A DNA stretch of 64,000 bases from contig NZ_AP023273.1 of assembly GCF_013426735.1 (NCBI RefSeq), forward strand, positions 496,001-560,000. Direction: 5' to 3'. The translations under genes were made by a program, and so were the position numbers. Numbering within the stretch: position 1 is the first letter of the stretch; each line of letters starts with the position of its first letter. Below the pieces are notes generated by a model. It was not told where the DNA came from and ran no database searches. It worked only from the letters and a program-made list of their open reading frames with translations. Origin of the DNA: Agrobacterium vitis (GTDB lineage Bacteria > Pseudomonadota > Alphaproteobacteria > Rhizobiales > Rhizobiaceae). This document shows positions 44,378 to 52,813 of this stretch, piece after piece.

Positions 44378-44823
44378 CGGAAAACGGTTTCAAGCGGCTG
44401 GCCATCGGCCTTCTGGTGCTCAACACCTTCCTGATCTGCGCCCTTGCCGGTGCCGGGTTTTTCTATCTCTATGACACTGCCACGATCCCGCCTTCGCGTC
44501 TGCCGCTGGCGGGCGAGCAGCTTCCGTCAAAATTGCGCGGTGAGTTTCAGAAGGCCCTGAACGATGCGCGCCGTGATGTGCGCTCCACCGGACTTGAAGC
44601 GCGCCAAGCGCGTGTCGAGGCCGCCGCCCTGATGGGCAAGCCGGATCTCGACGGTGTGGCGCTGGCCGATGCGCTAAAACGCGCCCGCGAGGCCGAATAT
44701 GCGGTGCGAGCCGCCACCGAGCAGAAGGCGATCGATTTTGTAGCCAGCCTTTCGGTCGATGAACGACGCCGTCTGGCGGATGGATTGATCCAGCGGGAGG
44801 CACCCCGGCCTGCCACGAAATGA
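44374..44823 (+). CDS. periplasmic heavy-metal-sensor-like protein (CnrR/ZraP/Spy type)
   Basis: Protein of 149 residues with an N-terminal membrane anchor or signal (residues 8-31, AIGLLVLNTFLICALAGAGFFYLY) and a long periplasmic helical hairpin rich in Arg, Glu and Ala (residues 50-140). That pattern resembles the metal-resistance sensor family of CnrX and ZraP. No histidine-rich or Cys cluster is visible, so metal binding is unproven. It overlaps the anti-sigma-like gene by four bases, so it may sense a periplasmic signal and pass it to the sigma factor. Confidence 0.72.
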   Translation: MTENGFKRLAIGLLVLNTFLICALAGAGFFYLYDTATIPPSRLPLAGEQLPSKLRGEFQKALNDARRDVRSTGLEARQARVEAAALMGKPDLDGVALADALKRAREAEYAVRAATEQKAIDFVASLSVDERRRLADGLIQREAPRPATK

Positions 44824-44899
44824 TCATATTTCAAAAGCGACGGATTTGAACCTATAGCGACGTTGAAAGGCCGATGATGAAACGGAGTTCATATCGGCC

Positions 44900-46474
44900 A
44901 TGTCCAATTCCAACGATGTCGATGCCGCATTGGCGCTCTGGCGCTTCGGCCTTGGCGCTGCGGATGGCGGGATCACCGCCATCAAGGATGCCCCCCGCGA
45001 TCTTTTGAAGGAAGAGATCACAGAGCTTGCTGTGCCAACGCCCGTCGGCGCGCAATTGCGCTCCAGTTCCGATCTCCTGGTGGCGCTTTACGAATACCAA
45101 AAACAGGTCAAAGCCGAACGCGACAAACAACCCGCAGCCGGTGCAATGGCGGGCGCGGCCATGGCCGGCGCGAATACGATGCAGGGCGCAGGCGGCCCGC
45201 CCCGAGCTTCCGGCATGCAAGGCAATGCTATGCAGGGCAATGGCATGCAGGCGGGTGCCATGCCGCCCCAGTCGCAACCCCAACCGCAGGCCCAAGCTCA
45301 GGTCCAGGCCCAACCCCAGTCCATGGACAAAAAGCCGGATATGCCGGTTTCCAAGCGTCCCTATTTTCCGCAGCAGATCCTGCTTGCGGAGGCCGATGCC
45401 CGTTTCAACGGAACGATCCACCAACCGTTGATCGGCTTTGGCGAACGGCTGGCGATGTTCTGGGCTAACCATTTTTCGGTGGCGATCAGCAAGGGTGGCG
45501 AAGTGCATATTCTGGCCGGAGCTTTCGAGCGGGAGGCCATCCGTCCCCATGTCTTTGGGAAGTTCGAAGAGATGCTGCTGGCGGTCGAAACCCATCCGGC
45601 CATGCTGGTTTTCCTCGATAACCAGCAATCGATTGGCCCGACCTCGCCCGCCAACAAGAATGGCAAGCGGGGCCTCAATGAAAATCTTGCCCGTGAGATC
45701 ATGGAGCTGCACACGCTCGGCGTCGATGGCGGCTATAATCAGGCAGATGTGACGTCGCTGGCGCGGATCATTACCGGCTGGACATTCTACCGCGATGAAA
45801 AACGCCCAGGCCCACAGGGCAAATTCATCTTTAACGCCAATGCCCATGAACCGGGCGACCACACGATGATGGGAATGACCTATGCCGAGGGCAATGTGGA
45901 ACAGGGCCGCACCGCCTTGCGCGACCTCGCCCGCCACCCGGCAACCGCCAGACATATCGCCACAAAACTTGTCCGGTATTTCGTCGCTGACCAACCGCCC
46001 CCGGCCCTGGTGGCGAAACTGGCCGCCGCCTATACCAAGTCGCAGGGCGATCTCTCAGCTGTCTATACTGCCCTTATCGATGCCGACGAAGCCTGGAACC
46101 CGACGCTGACGAAAATGCGCATGCCGCAGGATTATGTGGCGGCGATGCTGCGCTGCAGCGGGATCAGGCCGAAGCCGGAGCAGATCATTTCCATGCTGAA
46201 TGCGCTTGGCCAACCGCTGTGGAACCCCGCCGGTCCCAACGGTTTTTCCGACGTTACCGATGCCTGGGCATCGTCGGAATCGCTGGCGACCCGCATCGAT
46301 GCGGCAAATCTCTTTGCCCATCAGATCCAGGGCCAGATCGATCCGCGTGCCTTTGCCGGTGACCGGCTGGGACCCCTTCTCGCCGCCGATACATTGCAGG
46401 CGATTTCCCGGGCGGAAACCCGACCCCAGGGCCTGTCGATTGCTTTCCTTTCCCCCGAATTTCAGAGGCGCTGA
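44900..46474 (+). CDS. DUF1800 domain-containing protein
   Basis: Protein of 524 residues. After a short N-terminal region (LALWRFGLG) there is a disordered stretch at about 78-148 with nine Met and many Gln, Ala and Pro. The DUF1800 domain follows, with MFWANHFSV, NENLAREIMELHTLGVDGGYNQADVTSLARIITGW, HEPGDHTMMG and HIATKLVRYFVAD. No signal peptide is visible. It is followed after 3 bases by a DUF1501 gene, a pairing seen in many bacteria. The biochemical function of the family is unknown. It lies 76 bases after the sensor-like gene, on the same strand as the sigma operon. Confidence 0.88.
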   Translation: MSNSNDVDAALALWRFGLGAADGGITAIKDAPRDLLKEEITELAVPTPVGAQLRSSSDLLVALYEYQKQVKAERDKQPAAGAMAGAAMAGANTMQGAGGPPRASGMQGNAMQGNGMQAGAMPPQSQPQPQAQAQVQAQPQSMDKKPDMPVSKRPYFPQQILLAEADARFNGTIHQPLIGFGERLAMFWANHFSVAISKGGEVHILAGAFEREAIRPHVFGKFEEMLLAVETHPAMLVFLDNQQSIGPTSPANKNGKRGLNENLAREIMELHTLGVDGGYNQADVTSLARIITGWTFYRDEKRPGPQGKFIFNANAHEPGDHTMMGMTYAEGNVEQGRTALRDLARHPATARHIATKLVRYFVADQPPPALVAKLAAAYTKSQGDLSAVYTALIDADEAWNPTLTKMRMPQDYVAAMLRCSGIRPKPEQIISMLNALGQPLWNPAGPNGFSDVTDAWASSESLATRIDAANLFAHQIQGQIDPRAFAGDRLGPLLAADTLQAISRAETRPQGLSIAFLSPEFQRR

Positions 46475-46477
46475 ACC

Positions 46478-47701
46478 ATGCTGTGCGAAAACCTCTCCCC
46501 CACCCGCCGCGCCGTCCTTGGCACATCCGGCGCCTTGTTTGCCTGGGCCTTCATGCCCCGCTTTGCCCATGCGGCTGGCGGACGCGATCCCCGCTTCGTC
46601 ACCATCATCCTGCGCGGGGCGCTGGATGGGCTGACCGCCGTGCCGCCCATCGGCGATCCCGATTATGAAGGCCTTCGCCAGTCGATCGCGCTGAGGCTGG
46701 ATGGCGACAAGCCGGTGCTGCCGCTCGACGGCTTTTTCGGATTGCATCCCTCGATGCCGAATTTCCAACGCCTGTTCCGCGCCAATCAGGCCGCCGTAGT
46801 CCATGCCAGTGCCACCGCCTACCGTGAACGCTCGCATTTCGATGGACAGGATGTGCTCGAATCCGGCTTTCCGACGCCGGGACATGTTGAAACCGGCTGG
46901 ATGAACCGTATGCTGGAGGGCTTGCCAGCCGGGGACAAGATCGCTCCTGGTGCGGCAGAACGCGTGCAGGGGCTTTCCGTCGGGGCAACCTCGCCCCTCG
47001 TCATTCGTGGCAAGGCACCTGTACTCGGCTGGGCGCCGTCCGTGCTCAGGCCCGCAGATGGCGATCTCGCGCTGCGCCTGATGGATCTTTATGGCCGTAC
47101 GGACCCGATGCTCTCGAAGCTTCTGATTGAAGGCATCCAGACCGGAAAGATCGCATCCGGCCTCGACATGAAGTCGAAAGGTGGCCCCGGCGACCCGAAC
47201 GGCATGGAGCAAATGGCCCGCGGCGCGGCCCGGTTGCTGGCCCAACCGGATGGTCCGCGTGTCGCAGCCCTGGCTTTTGAGGGATGGGATACCCACGCGC
47301 AGGAAATCGACCGGTTGGCAAAGCTTCTGGCTGGGCTCGACAAGTCTATTGCCGCTTTCGAACAGGAACTTGGACCGGCGTGGAAGGATACGGCGATCAT
47401 CGTTGCAACGGAATTCGGTCGCACAGCACGCATCAACGGCACTGACGGAACCGACCACGGCACCGGCACGACTGCCTTCCTCGCTGGCGGTGCCGTGCGG
47501 GGTGGCCGCGTCATCACTGACTGGCCGGGGCTGAAGCAGAACCAACTGTTTGAAGGCCGGGATCTGGCCGCCACCACCGACATCCGCGCCGTGATCAAAG
47601 GCATGGCGGTCGATCTTCTTGGTGCCAGTGCGGGTCATCTGGCCAGTGTTGTGTTTCCAGGCTCGGACAGTGTTCAGCCGATGAAGGGCTTAATCGTCTA
47701 A
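46478..47701 (+). CDS. DUF1501 domain-containing protein (Tat-exported)
   Basis: Protein of 407 residues with a twin-arginine signal (SPTRRAVLGTSGALFAWAFMPRFAHA). The mature part belongs to DUF1501, related to the sulfatase/alkaline-phosphatase superfamily: FVTIILRGALDGL near the start, SHFDGQDVLESG, and a C-terminal IIVATEFGRTARINGTDGTDHGTGTTAFLAGG with metal-ligand-like Asp and His. It should act in the periplasm. It follows the DUF1800 gene by 3 bases and ends the sigma-factor operon. Enzyme activity of this family has not been defined to my knowledge. Confidence 0.9.
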   Translation: MLCENLSPTRRAVLGTSGALFAWAFMPRFAHAAGGRDPRFVTIILRGALDGLTAVPPIGDPDYEGLRQSIALRLDGDKPVLPLDGFFGLHPSMPNFQRLFRANQAAVVHASATAYRERSHFDGQDVLESGFPTPGHVETGWMNRMLEGLPAGDKIAPGAAERVQGLSVGATSPLVIRGKAPVLGWAPSVLRPADGDLALRLMDLYGRTDPMLSKLLIEGIQTGKIASGLDMKSKGGPGDPNGMEQMARGAARLLAQPDGPRVAALAFEGWDTHAQEIDRLAKLLAGLDKSIAAFEQELGPAWKDTAIIVATEFGRTARINGTDGTDHGTGTTAFLAGGAVRGGRVITDWPGLKQNQLFEGRDLAATTDIRAVIKGMAVDLLGASAGHLASVVFPGSDSVQPMKGLIV

Positions 47702-47752
47702 CGGCAGAGATGTCAGGCACGAGAGTGTGGCAGGAACCCTTTGACGTTTCGA

Positions 47753-47783
47753 TAGGAGGATTCATTTTCAATGAATCTTCCTA
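47753..47783. terminator. Bidirectional terminator-like hairpin
   Basis: The arms 47753-47766 and 47770-47783 form a 14-bp stem (13 Watson-Crick pairs and one G-T) with loop TTC. It lies between the convergent DUF1501 and HAD genes and could end transcription from both sides, although neither T run is long. Confidence 0.6.
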
Positions 47784-47811
47784 GTCCTCATTCCGTCATC
47801 AACAAAACGGC

Positions 47812-48474
47812 TCACCAGTTCAAATACTGAATATTCAATCCGTTGGCGTCGAATTTCTTTCTTTTCCTGGAGGAACTATTAATGGCAAACGCCCGTGTCG
47901 CCCGCATTAAAATCGGCAGATCATCTAAGCTGTCCGTGTAGGCCGCAGTCCATCTCCCCTGAAATCCAATGCCGCCAAGCGCTATGCATTTTCTTCCATG
48001 GCGACAATGATCGCTGAGAACCCAGCCACCGAGAACGCGGTGTAATCCCGATCCAACCACCTGAATACGACTGTCGATGTACGCTGCAAACGGCGCAGCA
48101 ATCCACAGCGGCGCTCCGGTTGCGACGGCCACTCGACTGCCTTGGTTCAAATAATGCCGAAGCTCGGCCAGGCCTTTCTCATGCCAGGCTAGCCTTGGCT
48201 GTTTGCCTGCGTTAACCCTGTCGGCAAAACGCACGAAAGAGACTTTCAAGGCATATTCGGAAAGTCCGAACGTGGCGATCCAGAGAAAGACCGAGGTTCC
48301 CCAACGCCGCAGCGGCGGAAACACAATCAATGGACCGGCGAAAGGCAATGCCAATGCCGCCAGCACAAAGCGCCAGCCTGATTGACCCACCCGCTCCAGA
48401 ATCCAGGCGGCGGTTGAATCCCAGTCGAGCAATGTTTCATCAAGATCGAAAACCGCGGACTCGATGTCTTGCAT
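47812..48474 (-). CDS. HAD-superfamily hydrolase
   Basis: Phosphatase-like protein of 220 residues. Motif I is FDLDETLLDW (nucleophile Asp10 and Asp12), motif II VAVATGA, and the acidic motif IV TDSLDDLPIL. The cap includes hydrophobic stretches at about 33-75 (FVLAALALPFAGPLIVF, VFLWIATFGL) that may lie at the membrane, as in HAD-IB enzymes linked to lipid or phosphoserine metabolism. No co-transcribed partner is evident: the next gene is 86 bases upstream on the same strand. The substrate is unknown. Confidence 0.82.
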   Translation of the reverse strand: MQDIESAVFDLDETLLDWDSTAAWILERVGQSGWRFVLAALALPFAGPLIVFPPLRRWGTSVFLWIATFGLSEYALKVSFVRFADRVNAGKQPRLAWHEKGLAELRHYLNQGSRVAVATGAPLWIAAPFAAYIDSRIQVVGSGLHRVLGGWVLSDHCRHGRKCIALGGIGFQGRWTAAYTDSLDDLPILMRATRAFAINSSSRKRKKFDANGLNIQYLNW

Positions 48475-48560
48475 CAGGATGCATTACCTCATTGTTGATC
48501 TGTCGGCCTTGATGGCCGATGCAGTATTCGTCCAGTGATGAGGCACTCGAAAACCGCCTA

Positions 48561-49361
48561 TCAGGTCGATATCGGTTGCGTATGTCCGATCTCGTGTAGG
48601 GCTGGCATCGACTTGCCCAAAATCCAGAGCATCAGAGGCTTGGGCAGAATATGGGCCAGCCGGATTAACCAGCGCATCGTGAAAGGGAATAGATAATCCG
48701 CCTTCTCATTCCTCAGCGCATACAGAATGTGGTCAACGGCCTTGTCCGCCGAAATCTCAAGGGGCGCCGGCATCCCATCACCAGCCGTTGCCTCGGTGGC
48801 GACAAACCCCGGATAAACGGTGGTGAACTTGATGCCATAGCGGGCAAATTCGACGCGGCAGGTGTCGATGAGCAGCATAGCCGCTCCCTTGGCTGCTGAA
48901 TAAGGGCCTTGAAGCGGCACGCCGAGCAAGCCTGCGAGCGAATTGGTATGGGCGACATAACCCCCGCCCTGTCGCATCATCTGCTTCAAAACCGGGAAGA
49001 GATAATTGACCACGACATCGTAATTCAAACGCATGCAGGCGTTGACGTCACTGGCGCTCATCAGCCGCATATCCAGGGCTGGCGCACCACCAGCATTCAG
49101 ATAGATCATGTCGATCCGGCCATAGTGATCGATCACCGTTTTCACCACCTCGGCGGCGGCCGCCGCATCGGTTGCATCAGCCGCAATGGCGAGGCAATCG
49201 CCACCGGCGCTGCTGATATCCTCGGACAATTCGATGAGCATCGGCTCGCGCCGCGCCGTAACGATCACCTTGGCACCCTCGCCTGCAAGCCGCAGGGCAA
49301 GCAGCCGCCCCATGCCGGAGGAAGCCCCGACGATCAGAATAATTTTTCCTGAAAAATGCAT
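48561..49361 (-). CDS. SDR family NAD(P)-dependent oxidoreductase
   Basis: Short-chain dehydrogenase of 266 residues. The cofactor motif GASSGMG is at residues 12-18, NAGG is the strand-4 motif, and the catalytic YSAAK follows a Ser-containing strand. The C-terminus has hydrophobic, membrane-associating stretches (WLIRLAHILPKPLMLWILG), as in 3-ketosphinganine reductase-like SDRs. The start ATG 49361 follows AGGAGATC. It lies 57 bases downstream of a DFR-like reductase gene and may be expressed with it. Confidence 0.88.
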   Translation of the reverse strand: MHFSGKIILIVGASSGMGRLLALRLAGEGAKVIVTARREPMLIELSEDISSAGGDCLAIAADATDAAAAAEVVKTVIDHYGRIDMIYLNAGGAPALDMRLMSASDVNACMRLNYDVVVNYLFPVLKQMMRQGGGYVAHTNSLAGLLGVPLQGPYSAAKGAAMLLIDTCRVEFARYGIKFTTVYPGFVATEATAGDGMPAPLEISADKAVDHILYALRNEKADYLFPFTMRWLIRLAHILPKPLMLWILGKSMPALHEIGHTQPIST

Positions 49362-49418
49362 GATTGATCTCCTGCCTGATAACTGCATCATTCCTTAAAT
49401 CGGCTTCGGCTTGGGAAA

Positions 49419-50468
49419 TTATGCCATCGCGCCACGCTGTTGCGCCCAACCGTGATAATGATCCGCCATCGTCTGCTCGAATGGCCGGTAGGCGATGCCC
49501 AACTCAGATTGGCTGCGCCTGTTATCGAGAGCAAAGCGAATGCCGAGATGGTTCGTCATATATGCCTGCGTCAGGCCAAACAGCGGCCCGATCAGCCGAA
49601 CCACCAGATTGGGGATCTGCCAGGAGGGCAACAGATAGGGCTTGGGGTGAACCCGGCGTGCGTATCCGGCGATTTCCAGGAAGGTCCGGGTATGGTTTTC
49701 CGCGAGAATATAACGCCCCTTTGCGTCCGGGTTCAGCGCCGCCCGGATATGCGCCTGCGCCACGTCGCGAACATCCACACATGCGAGGCTGAGATCCGGC
49801 ATGCCGTAGAAAAAATATCCCTTGAACATCTCGTCCAGCAGAAAGAGCGAGCCGGATTCAGAAGCAGGCGTCAAGGAAGGGCCGAGGATCATGCCTGGAT
49901 TGATGGTTGTCAGGCTCCAGCGGCTTTGCTCACCCTGGATTTTCCAGGCTTCCTTTTCCGCCAGAACCTTGGAATAATGGTATGGATTGTTTTGAACATT
50001 GCTCGACGTATTGAAATACTCCTCGGCAACCGTGTTATTCTTCATCGACCGGACATCGATATAATCGCCAAAGATGGCGCCAATCGTCGATGTCATCACC
50101 ACGCGCCGGACACTTTCGGTTCTGTTGACGCTGCCAAGAACATTGCGGGTGCCTTGAAGGGCTGGCTCCACCATTTCGCGCTGCCCATCCTTGATTTTTT
50201 CCGGCAGCTTGAAAGGCGATGCGACGTGGAAAACAATCGCGCAGCCAGCCATTGCGGCATCGAAAGAACCAGGGGTCAGAAGGTCGGCCTCATAGAGCGT
50301 CAACTTCCCCGGAAAGCGAGCCTGCATATCGGTCAACGGCTTGATCTTGGCCACATTGCGCAGGCTCCTGACCGTGGCATGCACAGCGGCATCCATTTCA
50401 AGAAGCTGGAGAATGAGATGGCAGGCAACAAATCCGCTCCCGCCCGTGACGAGCATGGTGTCTTGCAT
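49419..50468 (-). CDS. NAD-dependent epimerase/dehydratase, dihydroflavonol-4-reductase-like
   Basis: Extended SDR of 349 residues. The N-terminal VTGGSGFVACHLILQLL (residues 7-23) binds NAD(P), and the catalytic Tyr and Lys appear in PYHYSKVLAEKEAW. The segment TSTIGAIFGDY resembles the Ser-bearing strand of dihydroflavonol reductases and related aldehyde or carbonyl reductases. AGGGGTT precedes ATG 50468. It may belong with the SDR downstream and perhaps with the kinase/aldolase operon upstream, although 210 bases intervene. Confidence 0.87.
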   Translation of the reverse strand: MQDTMLVTGGSGFVACHLILQLLEMDAAVHATVRSLRNVAKIKPLTDMQARFPGKLTLYEADLLTPGSFDAAMAGCAIVFHVASPFKLPEKIKDGQREMVEPALQGTRNVLGSVNRTESVRRVVMTSTIGAIFGDYIDVRSMKNNTVAEEYFNTSSNVQNNPYHYSKVLAEKEAWKIQGEQSRWSLTTINPGMILGPSLTPASESGSLFLLDEMFKGYFFYGMPDLSLACVDVRDVAQAHIRAALNPDAKGRYILAENHTRTFLEIAGYARRVHPKPYLLPSWQIPNLVVRLIGPLFGLTQAYMTNHLGIRFALDNRRSQSELGIAYRPFEQTMADHYHGWAQQRGAMA

Positions 50469-50678
50469 TCTGAACCCCTGTTTTTTTATGGGACTGATCG
50501 TAACAGATGGAAGAAACGGTTCGAAATATGCGGATACCGGCTTGGCCTGAGCTGATCAAAAAATGACCCCAAAAGATCCTATGCTGATATCCGGCGATGC
50601 AAAAAGATAGCTTCCACGCAGCAATCGCACCATTGGCCTGCCGCCCACCAAGGTTGGAAAGGCGCTGTCGCGCTTTAG

Positions 50679-51350
50679 TCAGTATCCAGCCTTCATGATT
50701 GATCGTTCCCCGCGAAGATGCCGAGCTGCGGCCTCTTTCTGATCTTTCTTCAAACGGCCATTGGCAATGAACCTGATGAGCCATGGGATATGCTTGACCT
50801 TGACCGTGGCACTGTGCGCAAGAATGAAGCATTCGGCACATTTTTCCAGGATCTCGATATTCAGCAGCAGGCGCTCAAGCCCCATGCCGAAGCACAGCGC
50901 CATGTCATCAAGGCAATAGGCGTTAGCGCCGTTCGACAAGGCCTTCGTCGGGTCATCGGTCGAGCACATGCCTAAACGTTTTGCCTCAAGGCCGAGGTGA
51001 CGGATCTGCTCATCGAACACCGCCGGCAGGGAAAGGTCGAGGCGCGCCAGTGCAAATGTCCAGGTCAACCCGCCTGAGGCAATGGCACCCACATCCGGCC
51101 GCGCCCGGTAGATGCGATGATGCAAGTCCCCCGGTATCGCGGAAAGGCCCGGTGTCGCGGAAAGGCTTGTCCATTCGAATGCATCCGGCACGTCCTGTCC
51201 AGAGTTGATGCGGACACTCACAAAGGCATTTTGTTCGGGAATCCGCTGCGACAGCATATCGCCCGGTTTGAGAAGCCCTTTTCCCGCAAGGCGTGCCGCC
51301 GCCCGGCCAAGAGCCTCTTCGATATAGGCATTATTGACTTTCATAAGCAT
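50679..51350 (-). CDS. degenerate class II aldolase/adducin-like protein
   Basis: Protein of 223 residues keeping the class II aldolase frame: EALGRAAARLAGKGLLKPGDMLSQRIP, LHHRIYRARPDVGAI and LPAVFDEQIRHLG. The HxH metal motif that should follow DVGAI is replaced by ASGGL, and the NHG/SHG motif by SNGANAYC, so the metal site is missing. It is therefore probably not an active aldolase and may be a partner or regulator of the intact aldolase in the same operon. It starts one base after the aminotransferase stop. An 18-bp in-frame duplication lies at 51130-51165. Confidence 0.82.
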   Translation of the reverse strand: MLMKVNNAYIEEALGRAAARLAGKGLLKPGDMLSQRIPEQNAFVSVRINSGQDVPDAFEWTSLSATPGLSAIPGDLHHRIYRARPDVGAIASGGLTWTFALARLDLSLPAVFDEQIRHLGLEAKRLGMCSTDDPTKALSNGANAYCLDDMALCFGMGLERLLLNIEILEKCAECFILAHSATVKVKHIPWLIRFIANGRLKKDQKEAAARHLRGERSIMKAGY

Positions 51351-51351
51351 G

Positions 51352-52812
51352 TCACACCAAACGGAAAACGGTTTCAAAACGCTCAAGGGCATCGTCGATC
51401 ACCTCATCGGTGTCCGCCATACTGGTATAGATGCGGCTTCCCGCCAGGGTTAGAATGCCATGCGCCATATAGGCCGCCCCCATCTCTTCCATCAGGTGTT
51501 TACGGGGATTGGCCTCGCGCATCAGCTTGATCGGGTTGCGCATGCTCATCAACAGCACGGCGGACGTCTGCAGATGAACGATGGAGCCCATATTATAGAC
51601 CACATAGGGAAGGCCGAGCCGGTTGAGGATCTCCTTCAAGCCCTTGGCCAGCCGGTCGCCAGCTCGTCCGGCAACAACCGGCGCATTGGTGCGCGCCATC
51701 TCCTCGATCGCATAGTAACCAGCAACGCAAGACAGCGGATTGGCCGAAAGCGTGCCGCCGACAAAGGCGCGCTTACTCGAGGTGCCGATACCCCCGACCA
51801 GGGTCATCATGATGTCCTTGCGACCGCCGATCCCGCCTGCCATCAGATACCCCCCGGTGAGGCACTTGCCGAACACGGTGATATCGGGCGTCACGTTGAA
51901 ATAGCCTTGCGCACCGCCCATGCCGACACGAAAACCGGTGACGACCTCATCGAAGATCAGCAACGCGCCGAATTCGTCGCAGAGTTTGCGAACTTCGCGG
52001 TTGTATTCGGGCGTCACAGGCCGCGTGCCGCTTTCCGGCCCAAGAGGCTCGAGGATGACCGCTGCCGTGCCGCCGCGAATACGGTTCAGCATCAGCTTGC
52101 GCCGGAGCGTGCCGATCTCATTGGGGAAGACTTCCTGAGTATAACCCGTGACACCTTTCGGAATGCCCGTAGCTTCGCGCCGGCCGGTGCCAGGCACGCG
52201 CATGCCGTAGACCATCTGGTCGCTCCAGCCATGATAGTCGCCGCCAACCTTGATCACCCATTTTTTGCCGGTATGGGCGCGGGCTAAGCGGATAGCACCC
52301 ATGCAGGCTTCCGTGCCGGAACCGAGCATGCGGAACATTTCGATACCAGGCATAAATTTACGGATGATCTCGGCGAGCTTGAATTCGTATTCGTGAAGGA
52401 GGCCAGTCACCGGACCGCATTCGTCGATCAGTTGATGCACTTTTTCGCGCACCGGCAGATAGTTGGAGCCAAGCAATGTCGGTCCGCCCGCCTGCAGAAA
52501 GTCAGTATAGCGATTGCCGTCCGCATCCCACATATAAGCGCCATCGACCTTGGTGGCCGCTATGGGAAACGGATAATTGAAGGCGAGATTATGCTGGACC
52601 CCACCCGGAATAACCTCCGCCGCCCGTGCAGCCCAGGCCTTGGAGGTCTGGCATTTCTGTTCGAAATAATCGAGCACCTTGGGCATATTGGCCTTGGAAA
52701 TACCTTTGGGAGGCTGCTTGAGCAGGGCGTTCAGCCGGTCCATGAGGTCTTTGTTATCTGGCCAGGCACTGATGCTGTAGGAAAGTTCAGAGTTACGAGC
52801 TGCCATGTTCAT
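51352..52812 (-). CDS. class III aminotransferase (glutamate-1-semialdehyde aminomutase-like)
   Basis: PLP enzyme of 486 residues. Conserved parts are MLGSGTEACMGAIRLARAHTGKKWVIKVGGDYHGWSD, LLIFDEVVTGFRVG (PLP-ring Asp) and TVFGKCLTGGYLMAGGIGG with the likely Schiff-base Lys. It is longer than typical GSA aminomutase (about 430) because of an N-terminal extension. GGGAGC precedes ATG 52812. It lies between two class II aldolase-like genes with single-base gaps, so it probably transaminates an aldehyde or keto product of that pathway rather than making tetrapyrroles. Confidence 0.9.
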   Translation of the reverse strand: MNMAARNSELSYSISAWPDNKDLMDRLNALLKQPPKGISKANMPKVLDYFEQKCQTSKAWAARAAEVIPGGVQHNLAFNYPFPIAATKVDGAYMWDADGNRYTDFLQAGGPTLLGSNYLPVREKVHQLIDECGPVTGLLHEYEFKLAEIIRKFMPGIEMFRMLGSGTEACMGAIRLARAHTGKKWVIKVGGDYHGWSDQMVYGMRVPGTGRREATGIPKGVTGYTQEVFPNEIGTLRRKLMLNRIRGGTAAVILEPLGPESGTRPVTPEYNREVRKLCDEFGALLIFDEVVTGFRVGMGGAQGYFNVTPDITVFGKCLTGGYLMAGGIGGRKDIMMTLVGGIGTSSKRAFVGGTLSANPLSCVAGYYAIEEMARTNAPVVAGRAGDRLAKGLKEILNRLGLPYVVYNMGSIVHLQTSAVLLMSMRNPIKLMREANPRKHLMEEMGAAYMAHGILTLAGSRIYTSMADTDEVIDDALERFETVFRLV

Positions 52813-52813
52813 T

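Noticed and set aside
44852..47638. Long open frames antisense to the DUF1800 and DUF1501 genes (up to 527 codons)
   Set aside because: They mirror GC-rich codons of the plus-strand genes, lack family motifs and start signals, and are unlikely to be proteins.
51352..52812. Assignment as true hemL (tetrapyrrole synthesis)
   Set aside because: The operon context with kinase and aldolases and the longer N-terminus argue for a catabolic aminotransferase instead.
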